A stretch of DNA of 64,000 nt, from contig NZ_OZ246016.1 of the NCBI RefSeq assembly GCF_965230735.1, positions 1,054,001-1,118,000 on the forward strand. The letters run 5' to 3'. This stretch comes from Motiliproteus sp965230735 (GTDB lineage Bacteria; Pseudomonadota; Gammaproteobacteria; Pseudomonadales; Balneatricaceae). Position numbers and translations under genes: made by a program. The notes beneath the pieces were generated by a model that ran no database searches, was not told where the DNA came from, and saw nothing but the letters and a program-made list of their open reading frames with translations. Position 1 is the stretch's first letter. Each line of letters opens with the position of its first letter. Positions 57,003 to 64,000 of this stretch are shown here, piece after piece.

Positions 57003-57521
57003 CTAAGCGCGGGCCGACAGTTCTGCCGGAATATCCGGGGAATGAGGATAGTCCGCCTGAGTAAAAGCCTGATAGGTAAACAGCACCAGGCTGATAATGC
57101 CCCAGGTCAAGCCGATGACCACGCCCAGATCGACAATCCCCCGCCAGGGTTGATCCAGCAGGGAAACGGCTTGGACCAGACCGATGATCGTCAATGTCAG
57201 CGCGAAGGTAATGATCTGGCGCTTGCGGCTGATATGGAAATAGCCCATGCAGAACAGCGGTGCCAGCAACAGATGCAGCGGGGTGGGGTTGCGGTACAGG
57301 TAGGCGATCCGGGCGGCGACCCGGGGGGAGAAGCCTTTCTGAAAGCCTTTATAGCCCTCGTTGTAGGCCATAAAGATCACCCAGATGACGGTAATCAGCC
57401 AATGGTGCCACTGGAACGGCACCGACCAGGCGTCCAGTCCAACCTGACTGAGCCGAACAATGGCAAACCCAAACAGGGTCAGGATGCCACCCATACCCCA
57501 GATAACAGCAATTAGACCCAT
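57003..57521 (-). CDS. Conserved membrane protein next to nnrS
   Basis: 172 aa with five or so predicted helices (about residues 2-22, 38-54, 80-96, 103-121, 133-155). No domain I can name. Contains WHHWLITVIWVIFMAYNEGYKGFQKGF and RNPTPLHLLLAPLFCMGYF. It lies about 100 nt downstream of nnrS on the same strand, so it may share expression and possibly nitric-oxide stress function (inference). Confidence 0.7.
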   Translation of the reverse strand: MGLIAVIWGMGGILTLFGFAIVRLSQVGLDAWSVPFQWHHWLITVIWVIFMAYNEGYKGFQKGFSPRVAARIAYLYRNPTPLHLLLAPLFCMGYFHISRKRQIITFALTLTIIGLVQAVSLLDQPWRGIVDLGVVIGLTWGIISLVLFTYQAFTQADYPHSPDIPAELSARA

Positions 57522-57622
57522 AACGATGCGATGTCTTCCTGTCAGGCCGTTTCAGCCGGTCCGCTGGCCCGAATTAAAAAGGGGCTATTATAGCGGTCCG
57601 GCCTGGTCAGTAAAAATCGGCG

Positions 57623-58816
57623 TTAGCCCGGTCGGCCATCAATCCGGGGTTTGATCAGATAGGGCAGGTACTCTTTGGCGAAGGCGCCGAAAGCCAGGAT
57701 CCAGCAGAGCGCGGCCAGGCCCAGTAGTGCCGAGCCCAGGGCGCCGGTGAACAGAGTCGCTCCGAGACGGAACAGGACGCCGGCGGCCAGGATCTTGATG
57801 CCCAGTACGGTCAGCGGGGGCAGATGCAGCATGCGGCCGGTATGGCCCAGAGAAACCCGTCCCATCATGCCCAGGGTGATCAGGCCGATGCCGCCGTAGG
57901 CCAGCATATGCACGGCAGTGCTGGCCGGAACCCAGCCCAGCAGTGCAATGCCCTTAAGCACAAAACCCAGCGCAATACTGACGTAAGCCACGTGCAGTAC
58001 CCAGATGATCGGATGTTGCCAGATCCGCTTGTCGTACCAGCCGGACACGCGAAGCAGCAGAACCAGCCCCAGCACCAGGCTCCAGATCGCCGGTACCACG
58101 GCCAGCGGCACCAGCAGCTCAAGGAACAGCAGGGCAACGGTGCCGAACACCGAAAAGAACTCAACCCAGCCCCATTTGCGCGGTGTCATGCCGGGTAGCG
58201 GATTACGGGTAAAGAACGGGATAACCCGGCCGCCCATGATCACGATAACCAGTATCACCACGCCGAGTCCCATGTCGGTACCGGCGCGGGCGCTGTTGCT
58301 GATTCCCAACGGCTCCAGGTGCATCAGCAGGTTGGCAAACCACAGCAGCAACAGAATAAACAGGAATGCGATATTGCGGATGTTGCGGGCTTTGATCAGA
58401 GGGCCTGCCAGTCCGAGAATCACGCTGGGGATAAACAGCAGATCGATAGCGGCGATAGCAGCGGCGGGCAGCCCCAGCGGTGCGGTAACGACGACCCGTC
58501 CCAGCAGCCAGATCGCAAAAATCACGATTAACGGGGTGCCGGAGGGGGTTTCCATCGAGGTCCAGTTACGCGCGGCCGTCAGCAGAAACCCGGCGATTAC
58601 TCCGGTCGTAAAGCCGAACACCATCTCATGGGCATGCCACATCAACGGATTGAAGTGGCTGGCCAGTGTTAAATGGCCGTACAGATAGGGCAGCCACAGC
58701 AGAATCAGAATGACCGAGGCGATGGCGGAGAACAGAAAAAAGGGGCGGAACCCCAGCGCAAACAGGGAAAACGTATCCGGTGGGATGCGGTCTTCAGGGC
58801 GTTCGATGTTGATCAT
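57623..58816 (-). CDS. nnrS: NnrS-family membrane protein
   Basis: 397 aa, about 12 helices, with many His and Met residues in membrane segments. Family landmarks: FALGFRPFFLFSA near the N-terminus, WHAHEMVFGFTTGVIAGFLLTA and the VIPFFTRNPLPG segment. NnrS is a haem- and copper-containing protein linked to resistance to nitrosative stress in denitrifiers and Vibrio. No nitrite or NO reductase gene is nearby. Confidence 0.92.
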   Translation of the reverse strand: MINIERPEDRIPPDTFSLFALGFRPFFLFSAIASVILILLWLPYLYGHLTLASHFNPLMWHAHEMVFGFTTGVIAGFLLTAARNWTSMETPSGTPLIVIFAIWLLGRVVVTAPLGLPAAAIAAIDLLFIPSVILGLAGPLIKARNIRNIAFLFILLLLWFANLLMHLEPLGISNSARAGTDMGLGVVILVIVIMGGRVIPFFTRNPLPGMTPRKWGWVEFFSVFGTVALLFLELLVPLAVVPAIWSLVLGLVLLLRVSGWYDKRIWQHPIIWVLHVAYVSIALGFVLKGIALLGWVPASTAVHMLAYGGIGLITLGMMGRVSLGHTGRMLHLPPLTVLGIKILAAGVLFRLGATLFTGALGSALLGLAALCWILAFGAFAKEYLPYLIKPRIDGRPG

Positions 58817-59091
58817 GCTAAAACAGGCTCATGGCTTGGTGTCGCCGTGAAGGGATGACATGCAGCGACGGGTCTTTCTTTAGGTCTGGTGGTGGATCTC
58901 GCTTCAGGTGCTGTGCAAGAAACCCGCGGATATATTCCGCAGCGTACGCAGCATAGCAGCTGCTGGTTGCTATGCCTTGATTTGGATTAGATTGGTGAGA
59001 CGCCGATCCCGGTGGTGACGCTGACCAGGGTTAAGGCACACAAAAAACCCGCCGGCTAGGCAGCGGGCGGGCTTTCAATCCGGGGTAGCTA
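58817..59091 (-). terminator. sodB downstream region with terminator
   Basis: Minus-strand hairpin GCCCGCCC with GGCGGG (about 59048-59074), followed by six T (59047-59042), ends sodB. The remaining 200 nt up to nnrS hold its promoter region; no gene is seen. Confidence 0.75.
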
Positions 59092-59673
59092 TTAGCCCAG
59101 GTTTTCGGCAACGAAGTCCCAGTTGACCAGCGCCCAGAAGGCGTTCATGTAGTCAGGACGCAGGTTGCGGTAGTCGATGTAGTAGGCGTGCTCCCACAGG
59201 TCGACGGTCAGCAGCGGAGTCTGACCTTCGGTCAGCGGGCAACCGGCGTTGCTGGTGTTGACGATAGCCAGGCTGCCATCGGCATTCTTGACCAGCCAGG
59301 TCCAGCTGGAGCCGAAGTTGTTGATGGAGCTGTCGGTGAACTTGGCCTTAAAGTCTTCGAAAGAGCCGAACGCTGCGTTGATTGCGTCGGCTACGGCACC
59401 AGTAGGCTCGCCGCCACCGTTGGGGCTCAGGCAGTGCCAGTAGAAGGTGTGGTTCCAGATCTGGGCGGCGTTGTTGAACACACCACCGGCAGGCGCGGAA
59501 GTGATGATCTCTTCCAGGCTCTTGCCTTCGTACTCGGTGCCCGGTACCAGGCCGTTCAGCTTAACCACGTAGGTGTTATGGTGCTTGCCGTGATGGAACT
59601 CCAGAGTCTCGGCAGAAATATGGGGCTCCAGGGCGTCCTTGGCATAGGGCAGCGGGGGTAGTTCAAAGCTCAT
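59092..59673 (-). CDS. sodB: Superoxide dismutase (Fe)
   Basis: 193 aa, the length of FeSOD. Metal ligands: His in LEFHHGKHHNTYV (first His), His in QIWNHTFYWHCLSP, and Asp/His in DLWEHAYYIDYRN. QIWNHTFYW and the Gln context favour the iron type. Cytosolic, no signal peptide. A palindrome overlaps the -35 of the probable promoter. Confidence 0.95.
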   Translation of the reverse strand: MSFELPPLPYAKDALEPHISAETLEFHHGKHHNTYVVKLNGLVPGTEYEGKSLEEIITSAPAGGVFNNAAQIWNHTFYWHCLSPNGGGEPTGAVADAINAAFGSFEDFKAKFTDSSINNFGSSWTWLVKNADGSLAIVNTSNAGCPLTEGQTPLLTVDLWEHAYYIDYRNLRPDYMNAFWALVNWDFVAENLG

Positions 59674-59762
59674 TGTTCAGTTCCTATTTGAATAGCTAAC
59701 ACTCTCAGTATCCGACGAAGGGGGTCGGATGGCTAAACCTCTCCGGGTTCATCGCTGGCGCG

Positions 59763-59791
59763 ATCATAGCACTCAAAATGACATATGTCAT
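59763..59791 (-). promoter_or_regulatory. sodB promoter with overlapping palindromic operator
   Basis: Minus-strand ATGACA (59791-59786), 17 bp, TATGAT (59768-59763), each one base from consensus. The perfect 14-nt palindrome ATGACATATGTCAT (59778-59791) covers the -35 and upstream spacer, a position for a repressor. It is not an obvious Fur, SoxR or FNR site. Confidence 0.6.
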
Positions 59792-59905
59792 AGTAAAATG
59801 GTCGGTTTTACCGGGGTTCAGGGTGGTGATCCGTCCCAGCATCAGTATGGATTGTAGCAAGCTCGACTAAAGCTGTGTTCCACGACGACGATCTCCGTAC
59901 TTACA

Positions 59906-60217
59906 ATGACTGACCCGATAAAAATAAGTTCGTCACCGATGCCTAGAATTTTCCTTTACTTGGCGGCCTTCGCGCTGCTGGGTTTCTTTATCACCCGGAC
60001 CTTTAACCAGCAACCACCCAGCTGGGAGCCCTTCTATCAGGCCTGTATGGCTGGCGCAGGGGCGACTGAGCAGCGCTGCGGCTGCTTTACTGATTATGTT
60101 CATGATCGGCTCAGCGACGATGAGATCGACGCCGTGATGGAGAATCGGGTTGCCGGAGCCAGCTTTCAGGATCGGGTCGAACAGATTGTTCAGAAAGGTA
60201 CGCTGGCCTGCCACTAA
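59906..60217 (+). CDS. Small membrane-anchored protein with paired cysteines
   Basis: 103 aa, unknown function. A single N-terminal helix (MPRIFLYLAAFALLGFFITR) anchors it. The outer part has Cys at CMAGAG, CGC and a C-terminal CH, giving four cysteines that could form disulfides. Start may be 59906 or the second ATG at 59939. It lies between sodB and cysQ. Confidence 0.6.
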   Translation: MTDPIKISSSPMPRIFLYLAAFALLGFFITRTFNQQPPSWEPFYQACMAGAGATEQRCGCFTDYVHDRLSDDEIDAVMENRVAGASFQDRVEQIVQKGTLACH

Positions 60218-60235
60218 CCATTTTCGGCAACTGAA

Positions 60236-61063
60236 TCAGCTTTCCAGTCCCAGACAATGGCTCCAGTCGAAAGCCCGGTCTCCGGTGGCGATAAAATCCG
60301 GATTGATCAGGTTGTCTCGCTCGTTATAGCGCATCGCTCGACCCCGAAAGTCGATCACCTGACCGCCGGCGGCTTCCAGTACCGCCTGGGCGGCGGCTGT
60401 ATCCCATTCGCTGGTCGGCCCGGTACGAAGGTGAAGATCGGCAGCGCCTTCGGCGATCAGGCACAGTTTTAAGGAGCTGCCCATTGGTGTTTCCGACACC
60501 GGCAATATCTGGCGTAGTCGGTCGATGTACGGATCGAGTGCGCTATCTCGGTGGCTGCGGCTGACCACCAGCGACAGCGGTCGGAATGGAGCCAGCGGGC
60601 GGCTCTTCAAGGGCAACTGTCGCAGACCTTTGCCGTTGGATTTATAAGCAATGCCGACCTTGTCACAGCCGGCATACAGGGTGTCGATTGCCGGTGCGTA
60701 GACGACCCCGAGCAGCGGTTGGTGGTTGTCGATCAGGGCAATGTTCACGGTGAACTCGCCGTTGCGTTTGATGAACTCCTTGGTTCCGTCGAGCGGATCG
60801 ACCAGCCAGTAGCGTGACCACTGTTGCCGCTCGGCGATCTGGGACACGGCGGATTCTTCCGACAGGATGGGGATTTCCGGACAGAGTCGCTCCAGGCTTG
60901 AACAGATCAGCCGGTGCGCGGCCAGATCGGCTTCGGTCAGAGGGCTGGTGTCGGCTTTGTGCTGAACCTGAACCGGATGATCACGATCATAAATGGACAG
61001 GATCGCTTCGCCGGCTTCGACGGCAATTCGGGTCAGTTGGGGCAGCAAAGCGGTAAAGTCCAT
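60236..61063 (-). CDS. cysQ: 3'(2'),5'-bisphosphate nucleotidase CysQ
   Basis: 275 aa of the inositol-monophosphatase family. It hydrolyses PAP made during sulfate assimilation. Metal motifs: ILSEESAV (near 66), WLVDPLDGTKEFIKRNGEFTVNIALI (near 88-112), and SEWDTAAAQAVLEAAGG (near 217-233). Confidence 0.94.
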   Translation of the reverse strand: MDFTALLPQLTRIAVEAGEAILSIYDRDHPVQVQHKADTSPLTEADLAAHRLICSSLERLCPEIPILSEESAVSQIAERQQWSRYWLVDPLDGTKEFIKRNGEFTVNIALIDNHQPLLGVVYAPAIDTLYAGCDKVGIAYKSNGKGLRQLPLKSRPLAPFRPLSLVVSRSHRDSALDPYIDRLRQILPVSETPMGSSLKLCLIAEGAADLHLRTGPTSEWDTAAAQAVLEAAGGQVIDFRGRAMRYNERDNLINPDFIATGDRAFDWSHCLGLES

Positions 61064-61162
61064 AGCAACTCCTGGAATGGGACTCTGTTCGGGCCGGTTT
61101 TAATCTACGTGCCCGGGCGTCATACTTTAGCTTAAACCCGTCACATTCTTGAGCCTATACCT

Positions 61163-61825
61163 ATGTTGGATTGGGGAAAAATCGATACCGTTCTGTTGGA
61201 TATGGACGGAACCCTGCTGGATCTGCACTTTGACACCTATTTCTGGTTGGAACACCTGCCGGCACGCTACGCCGAAACCCACGCGCTGGAACCCACTCAG
61301 GCCCGGGAGCAGCTGCACGATCGGATTCGCCGTGAGCGGGGCACCCTGAGTTGGTATTGCGTCGACTACTGGTCAGAGGAATTGGGGGTCGATGTGGCGG
61401 CACTTAAACATGAGATCGGCCATAAGGTCGCGTTTCGGCCCCATGTACAGGATTTTCTGCGCGCCTTGAAAGAGCAGCAGATCCGCTCGGTGATCGTCAC
61501 CAATGCCCACCGCAAGAGCCTGGACTTGAAGCTGGCCAAAACCGGTCTGGATCAGTATGTCGATCGGATTCTGGTATCCCACGACTTTGGCCTTCCAAAG
61601 GAAGATGTCCAGTTCTGGCATCGGTTGCAGCAGGAGGAGCCTTTCGATCCGGCCCGGACTCTGTTGGTGGATGATAGCCTGCCGGTGCTGCAATCGGCCC
61701 GCGATTACGGCATTGCCGAATTGCTATCGATCGTGCAGCCAGACAGCCAGCAAGCGGAACGACAAATCGATGAATTCCGGGCGATCCGTCACTTTGATGA
61801 GATCAAACCCGAGAAAAAGAAGTAA
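61163..61825 (+). CDS. yrfG: HAD-family GMP/IMP nucleotidase (YrfG)
   Basis: 220 aa. The HAD nucleophile Asp lies in VLLDMDGTLLDLHFD (near 8-22), motif II in VIVTNAHRKSLDLK and motif III/IV in FGLPKEDVQFWHRL and LLVDDSLPVLQSA. Followed by hslR and hslO in the E. coli order. Confidence 0.92.
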   Translation: MLDWGKIDTVLLDMDGTLLDLHFDTYFWLEHLPARYAETHALEPTQAREQLHDRIRRERGTLSWYCVDYWSEELGVDVAALKHEIGHKVAFRPHVQDFLRALKEQQIRSVIVTNAHRKSLDLKLAKTGLDQYVDRILVSHDFGLPKEDVQFWHRLQQEEPFDPARTLLVDDSLPVLQSARDYGIAELLSIVQPDSQQAERQIDEFRAIRHFDEIKPEKKK

Positions 61826-61845
61826 AAAGGAATAAACTTGACGGC

Positions 61846-62244
61846 ATGACCGACACACAATTGAAAGTGCGCCTGGATAAGTGGCTCTGGGCCGCCCGTT
61901 TTTTTAAGACCCGAGCCCTGGCAAAACAAGCGATCGAGGGCGGCAAAGTTCACTATAACGGTACCCGTGCCAAGGTCAGTAAGGCGGTCGAAGTCGGGGC
62001 GATGCTGCAGATTCGACAGGGGTTCGATGAAAAAGTCATCGAGGTATTGAAACTGTCGGACCAGCGCCGGGGAGCACCGGAAGCCGCGCTGCTGTATAGC
62101 GAAACCGAACAGAGCCAGGCCAAGCGCGAACTGGCCGCCGAGCAGCGCAAGGCGCAGCGGGCCGCGCAGGCGCCCGAGCGTGGCCGACCGACCAAGAAAG
62201 ACCGGCGCCGGATCCGTGATTTCAAGGATGCCCACGGCAATTAA
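61846..62244 (+). CDS. hslR: Heat-shock protein 15 (ribosome-associated)
   Basis: 132 aa. An S4 RNA-binding domain covers residues 7-55 (VRLDKWLWAARFFKTRALAK, GGKVHYNG), followed by a basic C-terminal tail (QRAAQAPERGRPTKKDRRRI). Hsp15 returns dissociated 50S subunits carrying nascent chains to the free pool. It lies 20 nt after yrfG and upstream of hslO. Confidence 0.94.
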   Translation: MTDTQLKVRLDKWLWAARFFKTRALAKQAIEGGKVHYNGTRAKVSKAVEVGAMLQIRQGFDEKVIEVLKLSDQRRGAPEAALLYSETEQSQAKRELAAEQRKAQRAAQAPERGRPTKKDRRRIRDFKDAHGN

Positions 62245-62388
62245 TCCGGGTTGCCCTTTCGAACCCTGTTAAGGGTTGTATTGGGGCGGGTCGGCCCCAT
62301 ATAGACAGGCCTGCGCCCCAGGCGCCACAGACAGAAGTTGTTCCAGCACCGCAGCGGTGCTGGACCTGAGCAAGAGAGCCGAGTGACC

Positions 62389-63264
62389 ATGAGTAGTGCG
62401 GACCAGATTCAACGCTTTATTTTCGATGATGCCGATGTTCGTGGTGTGCTGGTTGGGTTGGATCACAGCTATCACGACTGTGTCGATCACCATCACTACC
62501 CCCAGCCGATCAAACAGTTGCTGGGGCAGATGTTGGCGGCGGTGTCGCTACTGAGTTCGACGCTAAAATTTGAGGGCCGCCTGAGTTTGCAGGCTCGCGG
62601 TAACGGCGCCATTACGCTGCTGATGGCCGAATGCACCCGGCAGAACCATTTGCGGGCCATCGCCCAGGTTGCCGATACCGTCGACGGTGAGGACCTTGCC
62701 AAACTGCTTGGGAAAGGACAGCTGGCGATTACCATTGAGCCGGAAAAAGGGCAGCGCTATCAGGGCCTGGTGCCGTTGGAGCATCCGCAGCTGGCCCAGT
62801 GTTTGGAACAGTATTTTGCCCAATCGGAGCAGCTGGCGACCCGGATCATGCTGGCCGCCGATGAACATCGTGCCAGTGGTATGCTGTTGCAGGCGTTGCC
62901 TTCGAATGATCAGGACGAGCGTTACCAGGAGAACTGGGCGCGGATCGATCATCTCGGTAGCACCCTGACCTTGAAGGAGTTGAAGGAGCTGGATAATGAG
63001 ACCCTGCTGTTTCGGCTGTTCCACGAAGAGCAGGTGCGACTGTATGAAGCCGGTGATCTGGCCTTTCAGTGTGACTGCTCCAAGGAGCGTTGTTTGCGCG
63101 CGCTGCTGACGTTGGGTGAAGATGAGCTGCAGCAGATGCTCGATGAAGAGGGCGCGGTGGCGATTGATTGTCAGTTCTGCAACAGTCGTTATCACGTGGA
63201 TCAGGTCGAGCTGGAGCAGTTGCGCCGTGGTGATGCCACCGCGGCATCGGAACAGCTTCACTAA
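62389..63264 (+). CDS. hslO: Redox-regulated chaperone Hsp33
   Basis: 291 aa. The C-terminal zinc switch is complete: CxC in FQCDCSKERC and CxxC in DCQFCNSRYH. The N-terminal core includes RFIFDDADVRGVLV and LSLQARGNGAITLLMAECT. ATG at 62389 (MSSADQIQRF) is preferred to the in-frame ATG at 62338. A perfect inverted repeat, CCAGCACCGC with GCGGTGCTGG, at 62343-62363 lies 25 nt upstream. Confidence 0.95.
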   Translation: MSSADQIQRFIFDDADVRGVLVGLDHSYHDCVDHHHYPQPIKQLLGQMLAAVSLLSSTLKFEGRLSLQARGNGAITLLMAECTRQNHLRAIAQVADTVDGEDLAKLLGKGQLAITIEPEKGQRYQGLVPLEHPQLAQCLEQYFAQSEQLATRIMLAADEHRASGMLLQALPSNDQDERYQENWARIDHLGSTLTLKELKELDNETLLFRLFHEEQVRLYEAGDLAFQCDCSKERCLRALLTLGEDELQQMLDEEGAVAIDCQFCNSRYHVDQVELEQLRRGDATAASEQLH

Positions 63265-63401
63265 GTCGGCCTTGAAAGCGGGGCAAGCATCCCCATAATA
63301 ACAAGCTGTCATCTCTGACCGCGTCCGGGACGGGCGAGCCATGGCAGTTTCTTCAACCGCTATTTGCGGCTACTATCTACGGTCAGTTATCTGGAGGATT
63401 T

Positions 63402-63728
63402 ATGAGCGACAATATCATCAACGTCACCGATGCCAGCTTCGAAGAAGAAGTGCTTAAGGCCGAAGGTGCTGTACTGGTCGATTACTGGGCCGAGTGGTGC
63501 GGACCCTGCAAAATGATTGCCCCGGTACTGGAAGAAGTGGCGAGCGACTACGGTGACCGACTGAAGATCTGCAAGCTGAATATCGACGAGAACAGCGAGA
63601 CTCCGCCGAAATTCGGTATTCGCGGTATTCCGACCCTGATGCTGTTCAAGGGCGGTAATGTCGAAGCGACCAAAGTGGGCGCACTGTCCAAGTCGCAGCT
63701 GACCGCCTTCCTCGACAGCAATATCTGA
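63402..63728 (+). CDS. trxA: Thioredoxin 1
   Basis: 108 aa, standard length. The active site is VDYWAEWCGPCKMIAPVLEE (Cys-Gly-Pro-Cys near 33-36), with the cis-Pro in GIRGIPTLMLFKGG. A TGGAGGA site precedes the ATG. It is followed by a terminator and rho, as in E. coli. Confidence 0.97.
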   Translation: MSDNIINVTDASFEEEVLKAEGAVLVDYWAEWCGPCKMIAPVLEEVASDYGDRLKICKLNIDENSETPPKFGIRGIPTLMLFKGGNVEATKVGALSKSQLTAFLDSNI

Positions 63729-63734
63729 TCGATA

Positions 63735-63764
63735 TGAAAAACGGGCCTTAGGGCCCGTTTTTTT
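63735..63764 (+). terminator. Rho-independent terminator of trxA
   Basis: ACGGGCC (63741-63747) pairs with GGCCCGT (63752-63758), preceded by AAAA and followed by a T-run to 63764. Confidence 0.93.
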
Positions 63765-63953
63765 ATGGCGGCGTCTTATTCGACTTAATTCCATAGGGGT
63801 TATGTTGCAATCCAAAGGTTTAGCGGCCACAATAGCTCCCCGGTACCGCCCAGTGCGGAGAAACCGTTAACGCTGTACTGATTACCAAATTCCAAACTCC
63901 CTCCTTCCTGCCAACAGCAAGCACCCTCTCGTGTGCAGTCTTACGATCAAATT

Positions 63954-64000
63954 ATGAATCTTAGTGAACTCAAGCTAAAACCCGTTTCCGAACTTCTCGA
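63954..64000 (+). CDS. rho: Transcription termination factor Rho, N-terminus only
   Basis: ATG at 63954 opens MNLSELKLKPVSELL, close to the first residues of E. coli Rho (MNLTELKNTPVSELI), and runs off the window edge. Position after trxA supports this. About 190 nt of leader separates it from the trxA terminator, where rho autoregulation usually occurs. Confidence 0.88.
   Translation, partial: MNLSELKLKPVSELL

Noticed and set aside
62343..62363. Palindrome before hslO as a terminator
   Set aside because: The hairpin is perfect but has no following T-run; it may affect translation but nothing shows this.

Overview
The window looks like chromosomal core genome of a marine, Oceanospirillales-like gammaproteobacterium with moderately high GC. 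Several gene orders match Pseudomonas (polA-thrB; rpiA next to ilvA; slmA-argB-algC-dut-coaBC beside radC-rpmB-rpmG). Others match enteric bacteria (ldtD-mepK, cpxRA facing a cpxP-like gene, yrfG-hslR-hslO, trxA-rho). Species cannot be named from this alone. Nearly all genes are intact; the one clear mobile element is an IS3-family insertion.

Layout. 1-8.3 kb: HD-GYP-like protein, NtrC-type regulator (DctD-like), L,D-transpeptidase/endopeptidase pair, and a dctPQM TRAP transporter behind a good sigma-54 promoter. 8.5-12.5 kb: chemoreceptor and an EAL-CBS-GGDEF protein, divergent. 12.6-17.7 kb: a terminator or small-RNA region, polA, thrB, amino-acid racemase. 17.6-22.5 kb: a four-gene sensory operon (PhnD-like binding protein, histidine kinase, receiver, receiver-GGDEF-EAL). 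22.5-25.1 kb: parvulin and uvrD. 25.1-25.7 kb: a gene-free stretch packed with hairpins. 25.7-30.4 kb: putrescine uptake and catabolism (PotF-like protein, puuA, puuB, TetR). 30.4-37.7 kb: Gate-domain membrane protein, slmA, argB, algC, dut, coaBC, radC, rpmB, rpmG. 37.7-39.0 kb: the IS3-family element. 39.0-39.9 kb: mutM. 39.9-40.05 kb, minus strand: a strong candidate CsrB/RsmZ-type regulatory RNA. 40.2-45.9 kb: a complete rRNA operon (16S, tRNA-Ile, tRNA-Ala, 23S, 5S) followed by a broken copy of the 5S tail. 46.1-56.8 kb: orphan NarX-type kinase, DUF748 protein, MerR regulator, rpiA, ilvA, cpxA/cpxR and a CpxP/Spy-like protein. 57-64 kb: NnrS and companion, sodB, small membrane protein, cysQ, yrfG-hslR-hslO, trxA and the first codons of rho.

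The most notable find is the RNA at about 39.88-40.05 kb. Eight GGA motifs occur in about 165 nt, five of them in apical loops of consecutive short hairpins. It ends in a perfect intrinsic terminator, and a 17-nt palindrome sits at about -43 of a plausible promoter. That is the architecture of RNAs that sequester CsrA/RsmA. Other points of interest are the sigma-54/DctD control of dctPQM, the binding-protein-kinase-c-di-GMP operon, a CpxA-like kinase with an Asp/His-rich periplasmic insert paired with a Gly/Asp-rich CpxP-like protein, a hairpin-terminated transcript downstream of polA, and a palindromic operator on the sodB promoter.
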